From DASUPK01 sp963848955 (GTDB lineage Bacteria > Actinomycetota > Thermoleophilia > Solirubrobacterales > 70-9), in the NCBI GenBank assembly GCA_963848955.1, contig CAWKFQ010000024.1, positions 372,001 through 436,000 of the forward strand: DNA of 64,000 nucleotides, in the 5' to 3' direction. The notes below the pieces were generated by a model, which ran no database searches, was not told the DNA's origin, and saw nothing but the letters and a program-made list of their open reading frames with translations. Below, piece after piece: positions 56,376-64,000 of the stretch; positions within the stretch are counted from its first letter, which is position 1; the number at the start of each line of letters is the position of its first letter. Position numbers and translations under genes: made by a program.

Positions 56376-57359
56376 ATGCCCGAGCTACCCGAGGTGGAGA
56401 CGGTCCGTCGCCAACTCGAGCCGGAGCTGGTCGGGAAGCGGATCGAGTCCGCCACCGTGCTCGACGAGCGGCTCACCAGGCCGGAACCGCCCGCGGCGCT
56501 CGAGCGGGCCGTCGCGGGCCGCGAGGTGACCGCCGTTGCGCGACGCGGCAAGTACCTGCTGCTCGGCCTCGAGGGCGGCCGAACACTCGCTCTGCACCTA
56601 CGGATGACGGGGAACCTCCTGCTGCGAGATCCGCAGGGCATGACGGCCGACCTGATGAAGAGCGAGCCGGCGTCACGCGGGTCGCGCTCGGCGGAGCCTC
56701 GCGCGCCCTCGCCGGAACCGAGCCATGTGAGGGCTCGGTTCGAGCTCGACGACGGGCGGGTGCTGCTGTTCACCGACGTGCGCCGCTTCGGGCAGGCCGT
56801 CGTGCTCGACGCGGGCGATCAACTCGATGACTTCTTCGCCTCCCGCCTCGGCATCGAGCCGCTCTCGGGCGAGCTCACCCCGGAGCGGCTGCTCGAGCTG
56901 GCGGCGGGCCGGAAGGCGCCTCTCAAGTCGTTCCTTCTGAGCCAATCGAGGATCGCGGGCATCGGGAACATCTATGCGGACGAGGCCCTCTGGCGGGCAC
57001 GGCTGCATCCGCTCTCGCCGGCGGGCTCGATGAAGCTGGAGCACGCAGAGCGGCTGGTTCAGGGGATCGTCGGCGCTCTGCAGGCGGGTCTTGACCATGG
57101 CGGCGCCAGCATCGACGACTACCTCGACGCCCGCGGAGAGCGGGGCTCGATGCAGGAGGAGTTTCTGGTGCACAGTCGGGAGGGCGAACCGTGCCTCCGG
57201 CCCCCGGAGGAGCACCGTCCCTCCCCGCCGCCGGTGATCCAGCGGATCGTGGTGGCCGGCCGCTCGACCTACTTCTGCCCGAACTGCCAGGAGCGCCTGC
57301 GGCGGCGACCGCGGAGGAAGGCGCGTCGGCGGGCACCGCGCAGGGCGGAGGCGAGGTGA
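56376..57359 (+). CDS. fpg: Formamidopyrimidine-DNA glycosylase, variant zinc finger
   Basis: Base-excision repair of oxidised purines (327 aa). Catalytic N-terminus MPELPEVETVRR (Pro2, Glu3) and Lys in ARRGKYLLL are intact, as is QSRIAGIGNIYADEALWRAR. There are two oddities. About 25 extra residues (QGMTADLMKSEPASRG and beyond) interrupt the N-domain before HVRARFEL. In the C-terminal zinc finger the first CxxC is replaced by EPCLRPPEEH with about ten extra residues, while the second is normal (GRSTYFCPNCQ). A basic tail of about 18 residues ends the protein. Followed by the P1 peptidase with a four-base overlap. Confidence 0.92.
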   Translation: MPELPEVETVRRQLEPELVGKRIESATVLDERLTRPEPPAALERAVAGREVTAVARRGKYLLLGLEGGRTLALHLRMTGNLLLRDPQGMTADLMKSEPASRGSRSAEPRAPSPEPSHVRARFELDDGRVLLFTDVRRFGQAVVLDAGDQLDDFFASRLGIEPLSGELTPERLLELAAGRKAPLKSFLLSQSRIAGIGNIYADEALWRARLHPLSPAGSMKLEHAERLVQGIVGALQAGLDHGGASIDDYLDARGERGSMQEEFLVHSREGEPCLRPPEEHRPSPPPVIQRIVVAGRSTYFCPNCQERLRRRPRRKARRRAPRRAEAR

Positions 57360-58297
57360 GCGACCCGCCGCTGCCGCCGCTGCCGGACGGCTTCGCCGTC
57401 GGCCACTGGTCGGATCCGGAGGGCGGTACGGGCTGCACCGTGGTGCTCCCGCCACCCGAGACGCGGGGTGGGGTCTGCGTGCACGGTGGGGGGCCGGGGA
57501 CACGCGAGACCGACACGCTGCGGCCGCTCGCCAACGCCCAGGAGGCGAACGCGATCCTGATCACCGGAGGCAGCGCGTTCGGGCTGGCGGCGGCGGACGG
57601 CGTCGTTCGCTGGCTCGAAGAGCATGAGCGCGGCTACGACACCCCGTATGGCCGCGTGCCGCTGGTGCCCGCGGCGGTGATCTACGACCTGCCCTCGGGC
57701 TCGGGCCCTGATGTCCGCCCCGGCCCCGAGGCCGGGTATGCAGCGTGCGAGGCGGCCGAGCCGGGGGTGCCGGTGCGGGGCGCCGTCGGGGCGGGGACCG
57801 GCGCGACGGTGGGGAAGATCCTCGGCCGCGATCGCGCCAGGCCGGGCGGCGTCGGCTATGCGGCGCTCGTCACCGGGACCGGCCACACGGTGGCCGCGGT
57901 GGCGGCTGTCAATGCGGCCGGGGACGTGATCGACGAGGACGGCTCGGTGCTCGCCGGCCCGCGCGGGGAGGAGGGGGAGGTCCTGCGCGGCGCTGAGTTG
58001 ATTGCGGCGATGGAGGCGCCGCCGCAGTTCCGGGTGCCGGAGGGGAACTCGACGCCGGTCTGCGTCTGCACGGACGCGGCGTTGGACAAGCGGGGCTGCT
58101 CGATGGTGGCGCGCGCCGCCACGGCCGGGCTGGGGCGGGCGGTGGATCCGGTGTTCACTCCGGTGGACGGCGACGTCGTCTTCTGCCTCGCTTCGGGCCG
58201 GGAGGAGCCGGATCCGTTCGCGCCCTTCCAGATCGGCGCGGCAGCCGCCACGGTGACGGCGGCGGCGGTCCGGGACGCGGTGCGGCAGACCGGCTGA
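57356..58297 (+). CDS. P1-family (DmpA/BapA-like) self-processing aminopeptidase
   Basis: 313 aa, N-terminal nucleophile hydrolase. Family features: TGGSAFGLAAADGVVRWLEE, GAVGAGTGATVGK, and the autocleavage site at Asn-Ser in EGNSTPVCVCTDAALDK, where Ser would become the nucleophile of the beta subunit. No signal peptide. Substrates in the family are small N-terminal amides, D-amino acid or beta-amino peptides; the specificity here is unknown. GTG start overlapping fpg. Confidence 0.88.
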   Translation: MSDPPLPPLPDGFAVGHWSDPEGGTGCTVVLPPPETRGGVCVHGGGPGTRETDTLRPLANAQEANAILITGGSAFGLAAADGVVRWLEEHERGYDTPYGRVPLVPAAVIYDLPSGSGPDVRPGPEAGYAACEAAEPGVPVRGAVGAGTGATVGKILGRDRARPGGVGYAALVTGTGHTVAAVAAVNAAGDVIDEDGSVLAGPRGEEGEVLRGAELIAAMEAPPQFRVPEGNSTPVCVCTDAALDKRGCSMVARAATAGLGRAVDPVFTPVDGDVVFCLASGREEPDPFAPFQIGAAAATVTAAAVRDAVRQTG

Positions 58298-58346
58298 GCG
58301 GGGCCTTGACGGCCGGGATGGCTCTCAGGGCGGAGGCCTCCGGCCG

Positions 58347-58392
58347 GTTTTGGTCACTTGCGCGCGCTGTGGCGATCCAAAGTGACCAAAAC
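58347..58392. repeat. 13-bp perfect inverted repeat before recO
   Basis: GTTTTGGTCACTT at 58347-58359 and its exact complement AAGTGACCAAAAC at 58380-58392, separated by a 20-base GC-rich loop, fall in the gap between the P1 peptidase and recO. It could be a stem-loop terminator (there is no T-run after it) or a widely spaced operator. Confidence 0.75.
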
Positions 58393-58424
58393 TCGTCCGA
58401 GCCGTGCGGCAACGTGGATTGGTC

Positions 58425-59144
58425 ATGCCTGGAAGCGTGAAGACGGAGGCCGTCGTGCTGCGCAGCATCCGCTACGGCGAGGCCGACCGCGTCGTGCATC
58501 TGTACTCGGCGACGCGGGGGCGCGTCGGGGCGATCGCGAAGGGGTCCCGCCGGCCGAAGTCCAGGTTCGGGGGGCGGCTCGAGCCGTTCTTCAGGCTCGA
58601 CCTGGTGCTCTACGAGGGCAGGGGCGATCTGCTCACGGTGACCGGCGCGTCGACCGTCGATGGTTACGCGCGGCTGCGCTCGTCAGGGCCGGCGCTGGGG
58701 GCGGCGGGCCGAGCCTGCGACTCGGTACTGCGGCTGCTCGACTCGGGAGAGCCGAACGGGGCGGCCTACAACCTGCTCTGCAACTACCTGGGGCTGCTGG
58801 ATGCGGATTCGGAGGCCGCCAGCGCGCCGGGCGCCGCACTCGCCTTCCGGCTCAAGCTGGCCCTGGCCGCCGGGTTCTCACCGGAGCTGGGGAGCTGCGC
58901 CAGCTGCGGTGAGGCCGACCACATCGCGGCGTTCTCGGGCGCGGCGGGCGGCGTGGTCTGCGCCAGCTGCGAGGGGGGAGGCTTTCCGCTCACAGAGGAG
59001 GCGCACCGGTTCATGGTCGATGCGCTGGCCAGTCCGCTGTCGGAGGCCCCGTCCGCGGGCGGTGGGGTGGCCGCGCAGGCGGATCGGGCGATCACCGAGA
59101 CGCTCGAGCACCACGCGCATGTGCGGCTCCGCGCCGCGGCCTAG
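58425..59144 (+). CDS. recO: DNA repair protein RecO
   Basis: Recombination mediator that loads RecA (239 aa). N-terminal OB fold (KTEAVVLRSIRYGEADRVVH; GVGAIAKGSRRPKSRFGGRL-type), a helical domain, and a zinc finger with Cys in ELGSCASCGE and VVCASCEGG. ATG 58425 gives the standard start; GTG 58404 is possible. The stop shares a CTAG with the convergent SDR gene. Confidence 0.93.
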   Translation: MPGSVKTEAVVLRSIRYGEADRVVHLYSATRGRVGAIAKGSRRPKSRFGGRLEPFFRLDLVLYEGRGDLLTVTGASTVDGYARLRSSGPALGAAGRACDSVLRLLDSGEPNGAAYNLLCNYLGLLDADSEAASAPGAALAFRLKLALAAGFSPELGSCASCGEADHIAAFSGAAGGVVCASCEGGGFPLTEEAHRFMVDALASPLSEAPSAGGGVAAQADRAITETLEHHAHVRLRAAA

Positions 59145-59899
59145 CTGCGCGGCCGGTACATGCGCTCGGCGACGCGGAGCTTGACCCCCTTCGGGCCCTT
59201 GCTGGCGCGCATGAACCAGGGGAAGAAGCGGCCGGTGACCGTCGAGCGCTTGCTGCGGTCATAGGCACGGAGCGAGTCAGAGACGCACTGCTCAGCGGTG
59301 ATCATTCCGGGCGGGATCTGAGTGGTCTCGTCGTAGCCGGCGACGTCCTGCCACTCGGTCTTCACGGGGCCGGGGTTGACCACCAGGATCTTGACGCCGG
59401 TGCCACGAAGCTCCATCCAAAGCGCCTCCATGAAAGAGATCGCGAACGCCTTGCTGGCGCCGTAGACGGCCTCGTAGGGGAGGGGCTGCATGCCGGCGGT
59501 GGAGGCGACGGTGATCACGCCGCCACGCCCCCGCTCGACCATCCCCGGGACGAAGGCGTGGGTGAGGGTGACGACCGCCTCGCAATTGACCCGAACCATC
59601 TCGGCCTCGCGCTCGGGGTCGAGCTCGAGCAAGCGGCCGCGGAGGCCGAAGCCGGCGTTGTTGACCAGCAGGTCCACATTCACGCCGAGCTTCTCGACCT
59701 CTCCGGGAAGGTCGGCCGCGTTGGTGACGAGGTCGTTCTCGATGACGTGCGCCGTGGTCGGGAGCTGCTCGGCGAGCCGTTCGAGGCGGTCCTTACGCCG
59801 GGCGACGAGGATCAGGTCGTAGCCGCGACCGGCGAGTTGGCGGGCGAATTCCTCGCCGATGCCGGCAGACGCGCCGGTGATCAGTGCCGTCTCTGCCAT
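59141..59899 (-). CDS. Short-chain dehydrogenase/reductase, DltE/YqjQ-like
   Basis: 252 aa. Cofactor motif TGASAGIGEEFARQLA, NNAGFG, Ser in VASTAGMQPLPYE and catalytic Tyr/Lys in VYGASKAFAIS; then PGPVKTEW. ATG 59899. Diverges from dgt by 74 bases and converges on recO. Substrate unknown. Confidence 0.9.
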   Translation of the reverse strand: MAETALITGASAGIGEEFARQLAGRGYDLILVARRKDRLERLAEQLPTTAHVIENDLVTNAADLPGEVEKLGVNVDLLVNNAGFGLRGRLLELDPEREAEMVRVNCEAVVTLTHAFVPGMVERGRGGVITVASTAGMQPLPYEAVYGASKAFAISFMEALWMELRGTGVKILVVNPGPVKTEWQDVAGYDETTQIPPGMITAEQCVSDSLRAYDRSKRSTVTGRFFPWFMRASKGPKGVKLRVAERMYRPRS

Positions 59900-59973
59900 C
59901 GATCGGAGCCTATTCAGATACGCCGAGCCGCGTTCCCGGCAGCCGCGCCGTCCGGGGTGCGAACATCGGGTCG

Positions 59974-61029
59974 ATGGAGACTCGCGCTGCAACGTTCGAG
60001 GATCGGATCCGCTCCTGGGAGTCGGAGTACCTCTGGGACCTTGCGACGCCCTCGTATCCGGCGCACAGGCCGGAGCCGGAACCGGACAGTCCGGTGAGGA
60101 CGCCGTTCCAGCGGGATCGGGATCGGATCGTGCATTCGAAGGCGTTTCGGCGCCTCAAGCACAAGACCCAGGTGTTCGTGGCGCCGGAGGGAGATCACTA
60201 CCGGACGCGGCTCACGCACACGCTCGAGGCGTGCTTCATCTCGAGGACCGTCGCGCGGGCGCTCGGGCTGAATGAGGACCTGACCGAGGCGGTGGGACTT
60301 GGTCACGACCTCGGGCATCCACCCTTCGGACACATCGGCGAGGAGGTGCTCGACGAGGCCCTGAAGGAGCACGGCATGCGGTTTCGGCACAACGAGCACT
60401 CGCTCCGGGTCGTCGAGGTTCTGGCGCGTGACGGGCGGGGGCTCAACCTGACCGACGAGGTCCGGGACGGGATCCTCAAGCACACCGGCCCGGGGAAGCC
60501 GGAGACGCTGGAGGGGCGGGTGGTGCGAATCGTGGACCGGGTCGCGTACATCAACCACGACATCGACGACGCGGTGCGGGCCGGGATCATCTCGGACGCG
60601 GATCTGCCGGCCGAGGAGATCGAGTTGCTCGGCGAGACCGGCGCGGCGCGGATCGACCTGTTGGTGCGTGACATGGTGGAGCGGTCCCGAGCCGAGGGGG
60701 ACATCGCGCAGAGCGATCAGGTCGGTGGGGCGATGCTGCGACTGCGGAAGTTCATGTTCCAGCGGGTCTACCTCGGTGAGGAGGCGCGGGCAGAGCAGGA
60801 GCAGGCGAGGCTGGCGCTGCGCACGCTGTTCGATCACTACCTGGAGCACCTCGACGAGGTGCCGGCGACTGATCCGACGGCCGGGCCGGTGCAGCGGGTG
60901 ACCGACTATCTGGCCGGAATGACCGACCGTTTCTGCCTCTCGACGTACGAGCGGCTGATGGCCGGCAATAGGCATATGCGAGGGGCCCCGCAGGCGAAGC
61001 CGAGGAGCAACCCGATTAGTCATGTCTAG
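59974..61029 (+). CDS. dgt: Deoxyguanosinetriphosphate triphosphohydrolase-like protein
   Basis: HD-domain dNTP triphosphohydrolase (351 aa), limiting dNTP pools. HD residues: His in RTRLTHTLEACFISR, His-Asp in GLGHDLGHPPFGHIGEE and Asp in AYINHDIDDAVRAG. Preceded by PFQRDRDRIVHSKAFRRLKH, typical of the family. The stop overlaps the dnaG ATG by eight bases, a common actinobacterial pairing. Confidence 0.94.
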   Translation: METRAATFEDRIRSWESEYLWDLATPSYPAHRPEPEPDSPVRTPFQRDRDRIVHSKAFRRLKHKTQVFVAPEGDHYRTRLTHTLEACFISRTVARALGLNEDLTEAVGLGHDLGHPPFGHIGEEVLDEALKEHGMRFRHNEHSLRVVEVLARDGRGLNLTDEVRDGILKHTGPGKPETLEGRVVRIVDRVAYINHDIDDAVRAGIISDADLPAEEIELLGETGAARIDLLVRDMVERSRAEGDIAQSDQVGGAMLRLRKFMFQRVYLGEEARAEQEQARLALRTLFDHYLEHLDEVPATDPTAGPVQRVTDYLAGMTDRFCLSTYERLMAGNRHMRGAPQAKPRSNPISHV

Positions 61030-62783
61030 GTTCACCCGCGAGAGCGTCGACCGCGTGAAGGAGGCGGTCGACATCGTCGAGATCGTTTCGCCCTACACCG
61101 ACCTGCAGCAGCGCGGGCAGGACTACTGGGGGAACTGCCCGTTCCACGACGAGCGGACGCCTTCGTTCAAGGTCAACCCGCGGGACAAGCTCTATTACTG
61201 CTTCGGCTGCGAGGCGAGTGGGGACGTGTTCCGCTTCGTCGAGGAGCAGGAGGGACTGGACTTTGCGTCCGCGGTGGAGTCGCTGGGCGAGCGGACCGGC
61301 GTCGAGCTCAAGCGGGAGGACGAGGATCCCAGGGCCGAGGAGCGGCGGCGGCGGAAGGCGAAGCTCTGGGAGCTGCTGGAGCGGACCGCGAAGTTCTACG
61401 AGCGGTACCTGTGGGAGTCGCCGAAGGCGGAGAAGGCTCGGGCGTATCTGGCCGAGCGGGGGCTGGGGGAGGAGGTGCTGCGGCGTTTCGGCGTCGGGAT
61501 GGCGCCGAGCCCGTGGGACCAGGTGCTGACCGGGAGCCAGCGGGCGGGGTTCAAGGTCGATGAGCTGCTCGCGGCCGGGCTCGCGCAGAAGGGCCGGCAG
61601 GGCGGGCACTACGACCGCTTCCGGAACCGCATCACGTTCCCGATCCGTGACCAGCGGGGGCGGGTGCTCGGGTTCGGGGCGCGGGCGCTGAGCCCGGACG
61701 CCCAGCCGAAGTACCTGAACTCGCCTGAGGGCGAGCTCTATCGGAAGAGCCACACGCTCTACGGGATCGATCGGGCCAGGGGGCCGATCGCGAAGGCGCG
61801 GAGGGCGATCGTGGTCGAGGGGTACACGGACGTGCTCGCGCTGCACCAGGCCGGGGTGGAGGAGGCGGTGGCGATCATGGGGACGGCGATCACGCCGGAG
61901 CAGGTCGCGATGCTGGCCGGGCTGACCGATGCGGTGGTGCTGGCGCTCGATGCCGACCGGGCGGGGGCGGACGCGATGATCCGGGCGCAGAAGGTGGCCG
62001 GTGGCAGGGGGCTGGAGCTGCGCGTGGCCGCGATGCCCGAGGGGGAGGACCCGGCCGACATGCTTCAAGGGGGGTCTTCGGATCGGTTCATGGAGCTGGT
62101 GGATGGGGCGATCGATCTGCCGAGCTTCCGGGTGGACGTGGCGCTCGGGCGGGGCGAGCTGGGCAGCCTGGCCGGGCAGGGAGCGGGTGCTGGAGGAGGT
62201 CGGACCGGTGCTGAAGGCGATGGGGGAGACGGCGCTCGGCTTCGATGAGCTGGTGCGGAAGGTGGCCGACCGGCTCGATACCGATCCGAGCCTGGTACTG
62301 GCGCGGGTACGGTCGGCGCGCGAGGCCGGGACGGAACAGAATGGGGCGGGGGAGCCGGTGCCCCGGCCGGTGGCCGTCTCGCTGACGCCGCGCGAAACCC
62401 GGGAGAGGGCGCTGCTCGCCATGTGCCTCGTCGATCCGGGGACCGGACGCCAATTCATCGAGAAGCTGACTGACGAGCACATGTCGCCGTCCGGCGCCCC
62501 GGCGCTGAGTTGGCTGCGCACTCACCTCGACGATCCCATGTCCGGTCTGCCCCGAGACGACCCGGCGCTCACCTCGCTGATCACCGAGCTGGTGATGCGG
62601 GCGGAGAGCGAGCCGGCCTCGGAGGCGGCGATGCAGCTCAACTTCGATCTGCTCGAGCAGCAGCGGCTGGAGGACGGGATCTCGGCGGCCCAGAAGGCGG
62701 GCGACTACGAGGTGAGCTCGCGCCTGTCCCAGGAGCGCGCGGCCCTGACGGATCGCATCGCGCACGCGGGCGTCGTCTCCTAA
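61022..62783 (+). CDS. dnaG: DNA primase, one frameshift
   Basis: Makes RNA primers for replication. Zinc-binding domain (WGNCPFHDERTPSF; YYCFGCEASGD), catalytic core (TFPIRDQRGRVLGFGARAL), TOPRIM motifs VVEGYTDVLALHQAGV and VLALDADRAG, and the C-terminal helicase-binding region. The frame shifts near 62175 (frame 2 to 3), after which RVLEEVGPVLKAMGETALGF and the DnaB-binding domain continue to the TAA at 62783. About 587 aa in all. Confidence 0.94.
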
Positions 62784-62893
62784 CGGGTTTCACACACTCG
62801 GCTCATTCGCGCGCAGCTCCAGCGTGATTTCGCGCGCCTTTCGTCACAGGTTCGGGCCCGATCCCTCCGGCCCGCTTTGGAAAATTCCTGCAG

Positions 62894-63631
62894 ATGAACA
62901 AGGAAGAGCTAGAGCGCTATCTGGCCGAGGGCCTCTCCCTCGAGCAGATCGGGAAGCGCGTCGGCCTAGAGAAATCGACCGTGAGTTACCACCTGAAGAA
63001 GCATGGCCTCGAGGCTGTGAACAAGGGCAGGGCGGCGAACCGAGGTGGCCTAGCTGAAGAAACGCTACAAGCGCTTGTTCAAGAGGGTGTGAGTCTGAGT
63101 GAGATGGCGCGCCGGTTGGATCGAAGCATCTCAACCGTGCGTTACTGGCTTCGCAAGTACGGATTCTGGCCGCTGCCCGCGGGCCGTCGTAGGACCGAGG
63201 CTCGCCGAGCGCGAGAGCAGGGGCTCAAGCGGGTTGAGTTGGAGTGCCGCCATCACGGGCGCGCCGAGTTCGTGCTGGAAGTCAGGCGTTACCGGTGCCT
63301 GAAGTGCCGCCGAGCAGGGGTAATCAGGTGGAGACGCAGCGCCAAGCTGCGACTCGTCGAGGAAGCCGGTGGGAAGTGCGTGCTTTGTGGTTACGACGAA
63401 TTCGCTGGGGCACTTCAGTTCCACCACGTGGACCCGAAACAGAAGGGATTTGGCCTCGCGATGCGTGGCTTGACCAGATCGATTGAGGAGCTTCGCCGGG
63501 AGGCCGCAAAGTGCGTACTGCTTTGCGCGAACTGCCATGCGAAGGTCGAATGGGGCTCCGCAACGCTCCCAGCCGATGCCCTGCGATCGGTCTTGAAGGG
63601 AGGACTGGACGGTAATCTTGGTGGTGCTTGA
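62894..63631 (+). CDS. HNH endonuclease-like protein with two N-terminal helix-turn-helix motifs
   Basis: 245 aa. Residues about 1-37 form an HTH (LSLEQIGKRVGLEKSTVSYH), and a second HTH lies at about 60-92 (VSLSEMARRLDRSISTVRYW). A central segment with paired Cys (YRCLKCRRAGVI) precedes the HNH fold: CVLCGYDEFAG, the His pair in LQFHHVDPK, and CVLLCANCHAKVE. The layout resembles homing or mobile-element HNH nucleases and some intron-like free-standing nucleases. Codon use is less GC-biased than in dnaG, hinting at transfer. The DNA target is unknown. Confidence 0.82.
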   Translation: MNKEELERYLAEGLSLEQIGKRVGLEKSTVSYHLKKHGLEAVNKGRAANRGGLAEETLQALVQEGVSLSEMARRLDRSISTVRYWLRKYGFWPLPAGRRRTEARRAREQGLKRVELECRHHGRAEFVLEVRRYRCLKCRRAGVIRWRRSAKLRLVEEAGGKCVLCGYDEFAGALQFHHVDPKQKGFGLAMRGLTRSIEELRREAAKCVLLCANCHAKVEWGSATLPADALRSVLKGGLDGNLGGA

Positions 63632-63659
63632 TTAGGACCTAACAAGCGGGTGTATACGG

Positions 63660-63732
63660 TCCGGGGTGGGCCATTTGGTAGGCCAGCACACTGTTAATGT
63701 GCCGCATGTCGGTTCGAGTCCGACCCCCGGAG
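63660..63732 (+). tRNA. tRNA-Asn (anticodon GUU)
   Basis: Full cloverleaf: acceptor TCCGGGG/CCCCGGA, D stem GGCC/GGCC, anticodon stem GCACA/TGTGC with loop CTGTTAA, T stem GTCGG/CCGAC with loop TTCGAGT, and discriminator G. CCA is not encoded. The anticodon GTT occupies positions 34-36. Confidence 0.96.
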
Positions 63733-63745
63733 CTCTCGAAGCGAC

Positions 63746-63988
63746 CTAGTGATGAGCCGGCGAAAGCTGGCTCTTCTGCTTTCGGGCGATGTTCTCTATG
63801 GCCTCCGCGGCAGCAACCGCGCCGTCGTGCGTGTCCGACCACGCGGCAAGCTCAAGGGCCTTCGCCAGGAACCGCTCCTCACCGAGTAGCCGCCGGGTTG
63901 CCAAGCTGATCGACCGCCGCGACAGCAGCCGTCGCGGCACCGACAGACCCGCACCCGACCAGGCCACTCGCGCCGCGTTCTCTCCCAT
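63746..63988 (-). CDS. Short ORF near window end, doubtful
   Basis: 80 codons, MGENAARVAWSGAGLSVPRR, then KALELAAWSDTHDGAVAAAE and AIENIARKQK. The second half looks like a plausible amphipathic helix pair, but the reading overlaps the tRNA terminator and the first half is Arg-rich. No family recognised. It could be the end of a larger frameshifted gene. Confidence 0.3.
   Translation of the reverse strand: MGENAARVAWSGAGLSVPRRLLSRRSISLATRRLLGEERFLAKALELAAWSDTHDGAVAAAEAIENIARKQKSQLSPAHH
63754..63777 (+). terminator. Terminator after tRNA-Asn
   Basis: GAGCCGGC and GCTGGCTC pair (one G-U) around a GAAA tetraloop and are followed by TTCT, 22 bases after the tRNA 3' end. Confidence 0.7.
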
Positions 63989-64000
63989 GTCCCCGACCGA

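Noticed and set aside
63654..63988. Integration site with duplicated tRNA end
   Set aside because: No second copy of the tRNA-Asn 3' end found in the remaining 260 bases; the window ends too soon to decide.

Overview
The window looks like a chromosomal segment of a GC-rich actinobacterium, most plausibly of the class Thermoleophilia (Solirubrobacterales-like). The reasons are the strong G/C preference at third codon positions, frequent GTG/TTG starts, the order alaS-ruvX-mltG-aroE-aroC-aroKB-aroQ-pepQ-efp-nusB-ispA-dxs-tlyA-nadK-recN-steA-pyrG-xerD, and several short NTF2-like proteins that begin MSEENVE. The lineage call is inference from family knowledge. No search was run.

Layout. 1-10.1 kb: the 3' part of alaS, then an oligopeptide ABC transporter (two binding proteins, DppC and DppB permease domains in one frame, two ATPases). 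10-18.9 kb: a housekeeping run of ruvX, mltG, shikimate-pathway genes (aroE, aroC, an aroK-aroB fusion, aroQ) and an Xaa-Pro peptidase, with an HtrA-like protease and a prepilin-type peptidase between them. 18.9-22.2 kb: an inserted block (cupredoxin remnant, CPA2 antiporter, LtrA-like and DUF4126-like membrane proteins) separating pepQ from efp. 22.2-27.3 kb: efp, nusB, a HAD hydrolase, an xseB-like gene, ispA and dxs. 27.3-43.2 kb: an accessory region holding a secreted M28 peptidase, a sulfotransferase-TIGR03032 protein with an MFS transporter, a two-component system bracketed by two low-complexity exported proteins, a secreted copper-protein pair (PHM-like plus cupredoxins), and tandem NTF2-like paralogs between repeated hairpins. 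43.2-63 kb: a second housekeeping run of tlyA, nadK, (MFS), recN, steA, a GT4-like gene, pyrG, (DUF2182), an M20 peptidase, DUF3866, Nudix, xerD, fpg, a P1 peptidase, recO, (SDR), dgt and dnaG. 62.9-64 kb: an HTH-HNH protein and tRNA-Asn(GUU).

The housekeeping genes are tightly packed, often with 1-20 base stop/start overlaps, so long polycistronic transcripts are likely. The accessory genes are more loosely spaced, change strand and carry their own hairpin terminators.

Sequence quality limits the annotation. At least fifteen genes, including essential ones (alaS, dxs, ispA, nadK, dnaG), are interrupted by apparent single-base indels, and efp has an in-frame stop at codon 3. Because the reading continues in another frame with full family similarity, I treat these as assembly or sequencing errors and give one span per gene. 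I see no CRISPR array, insertion sequence, rRNA or prophage. No gene-free stretch exceeds 300 bases.
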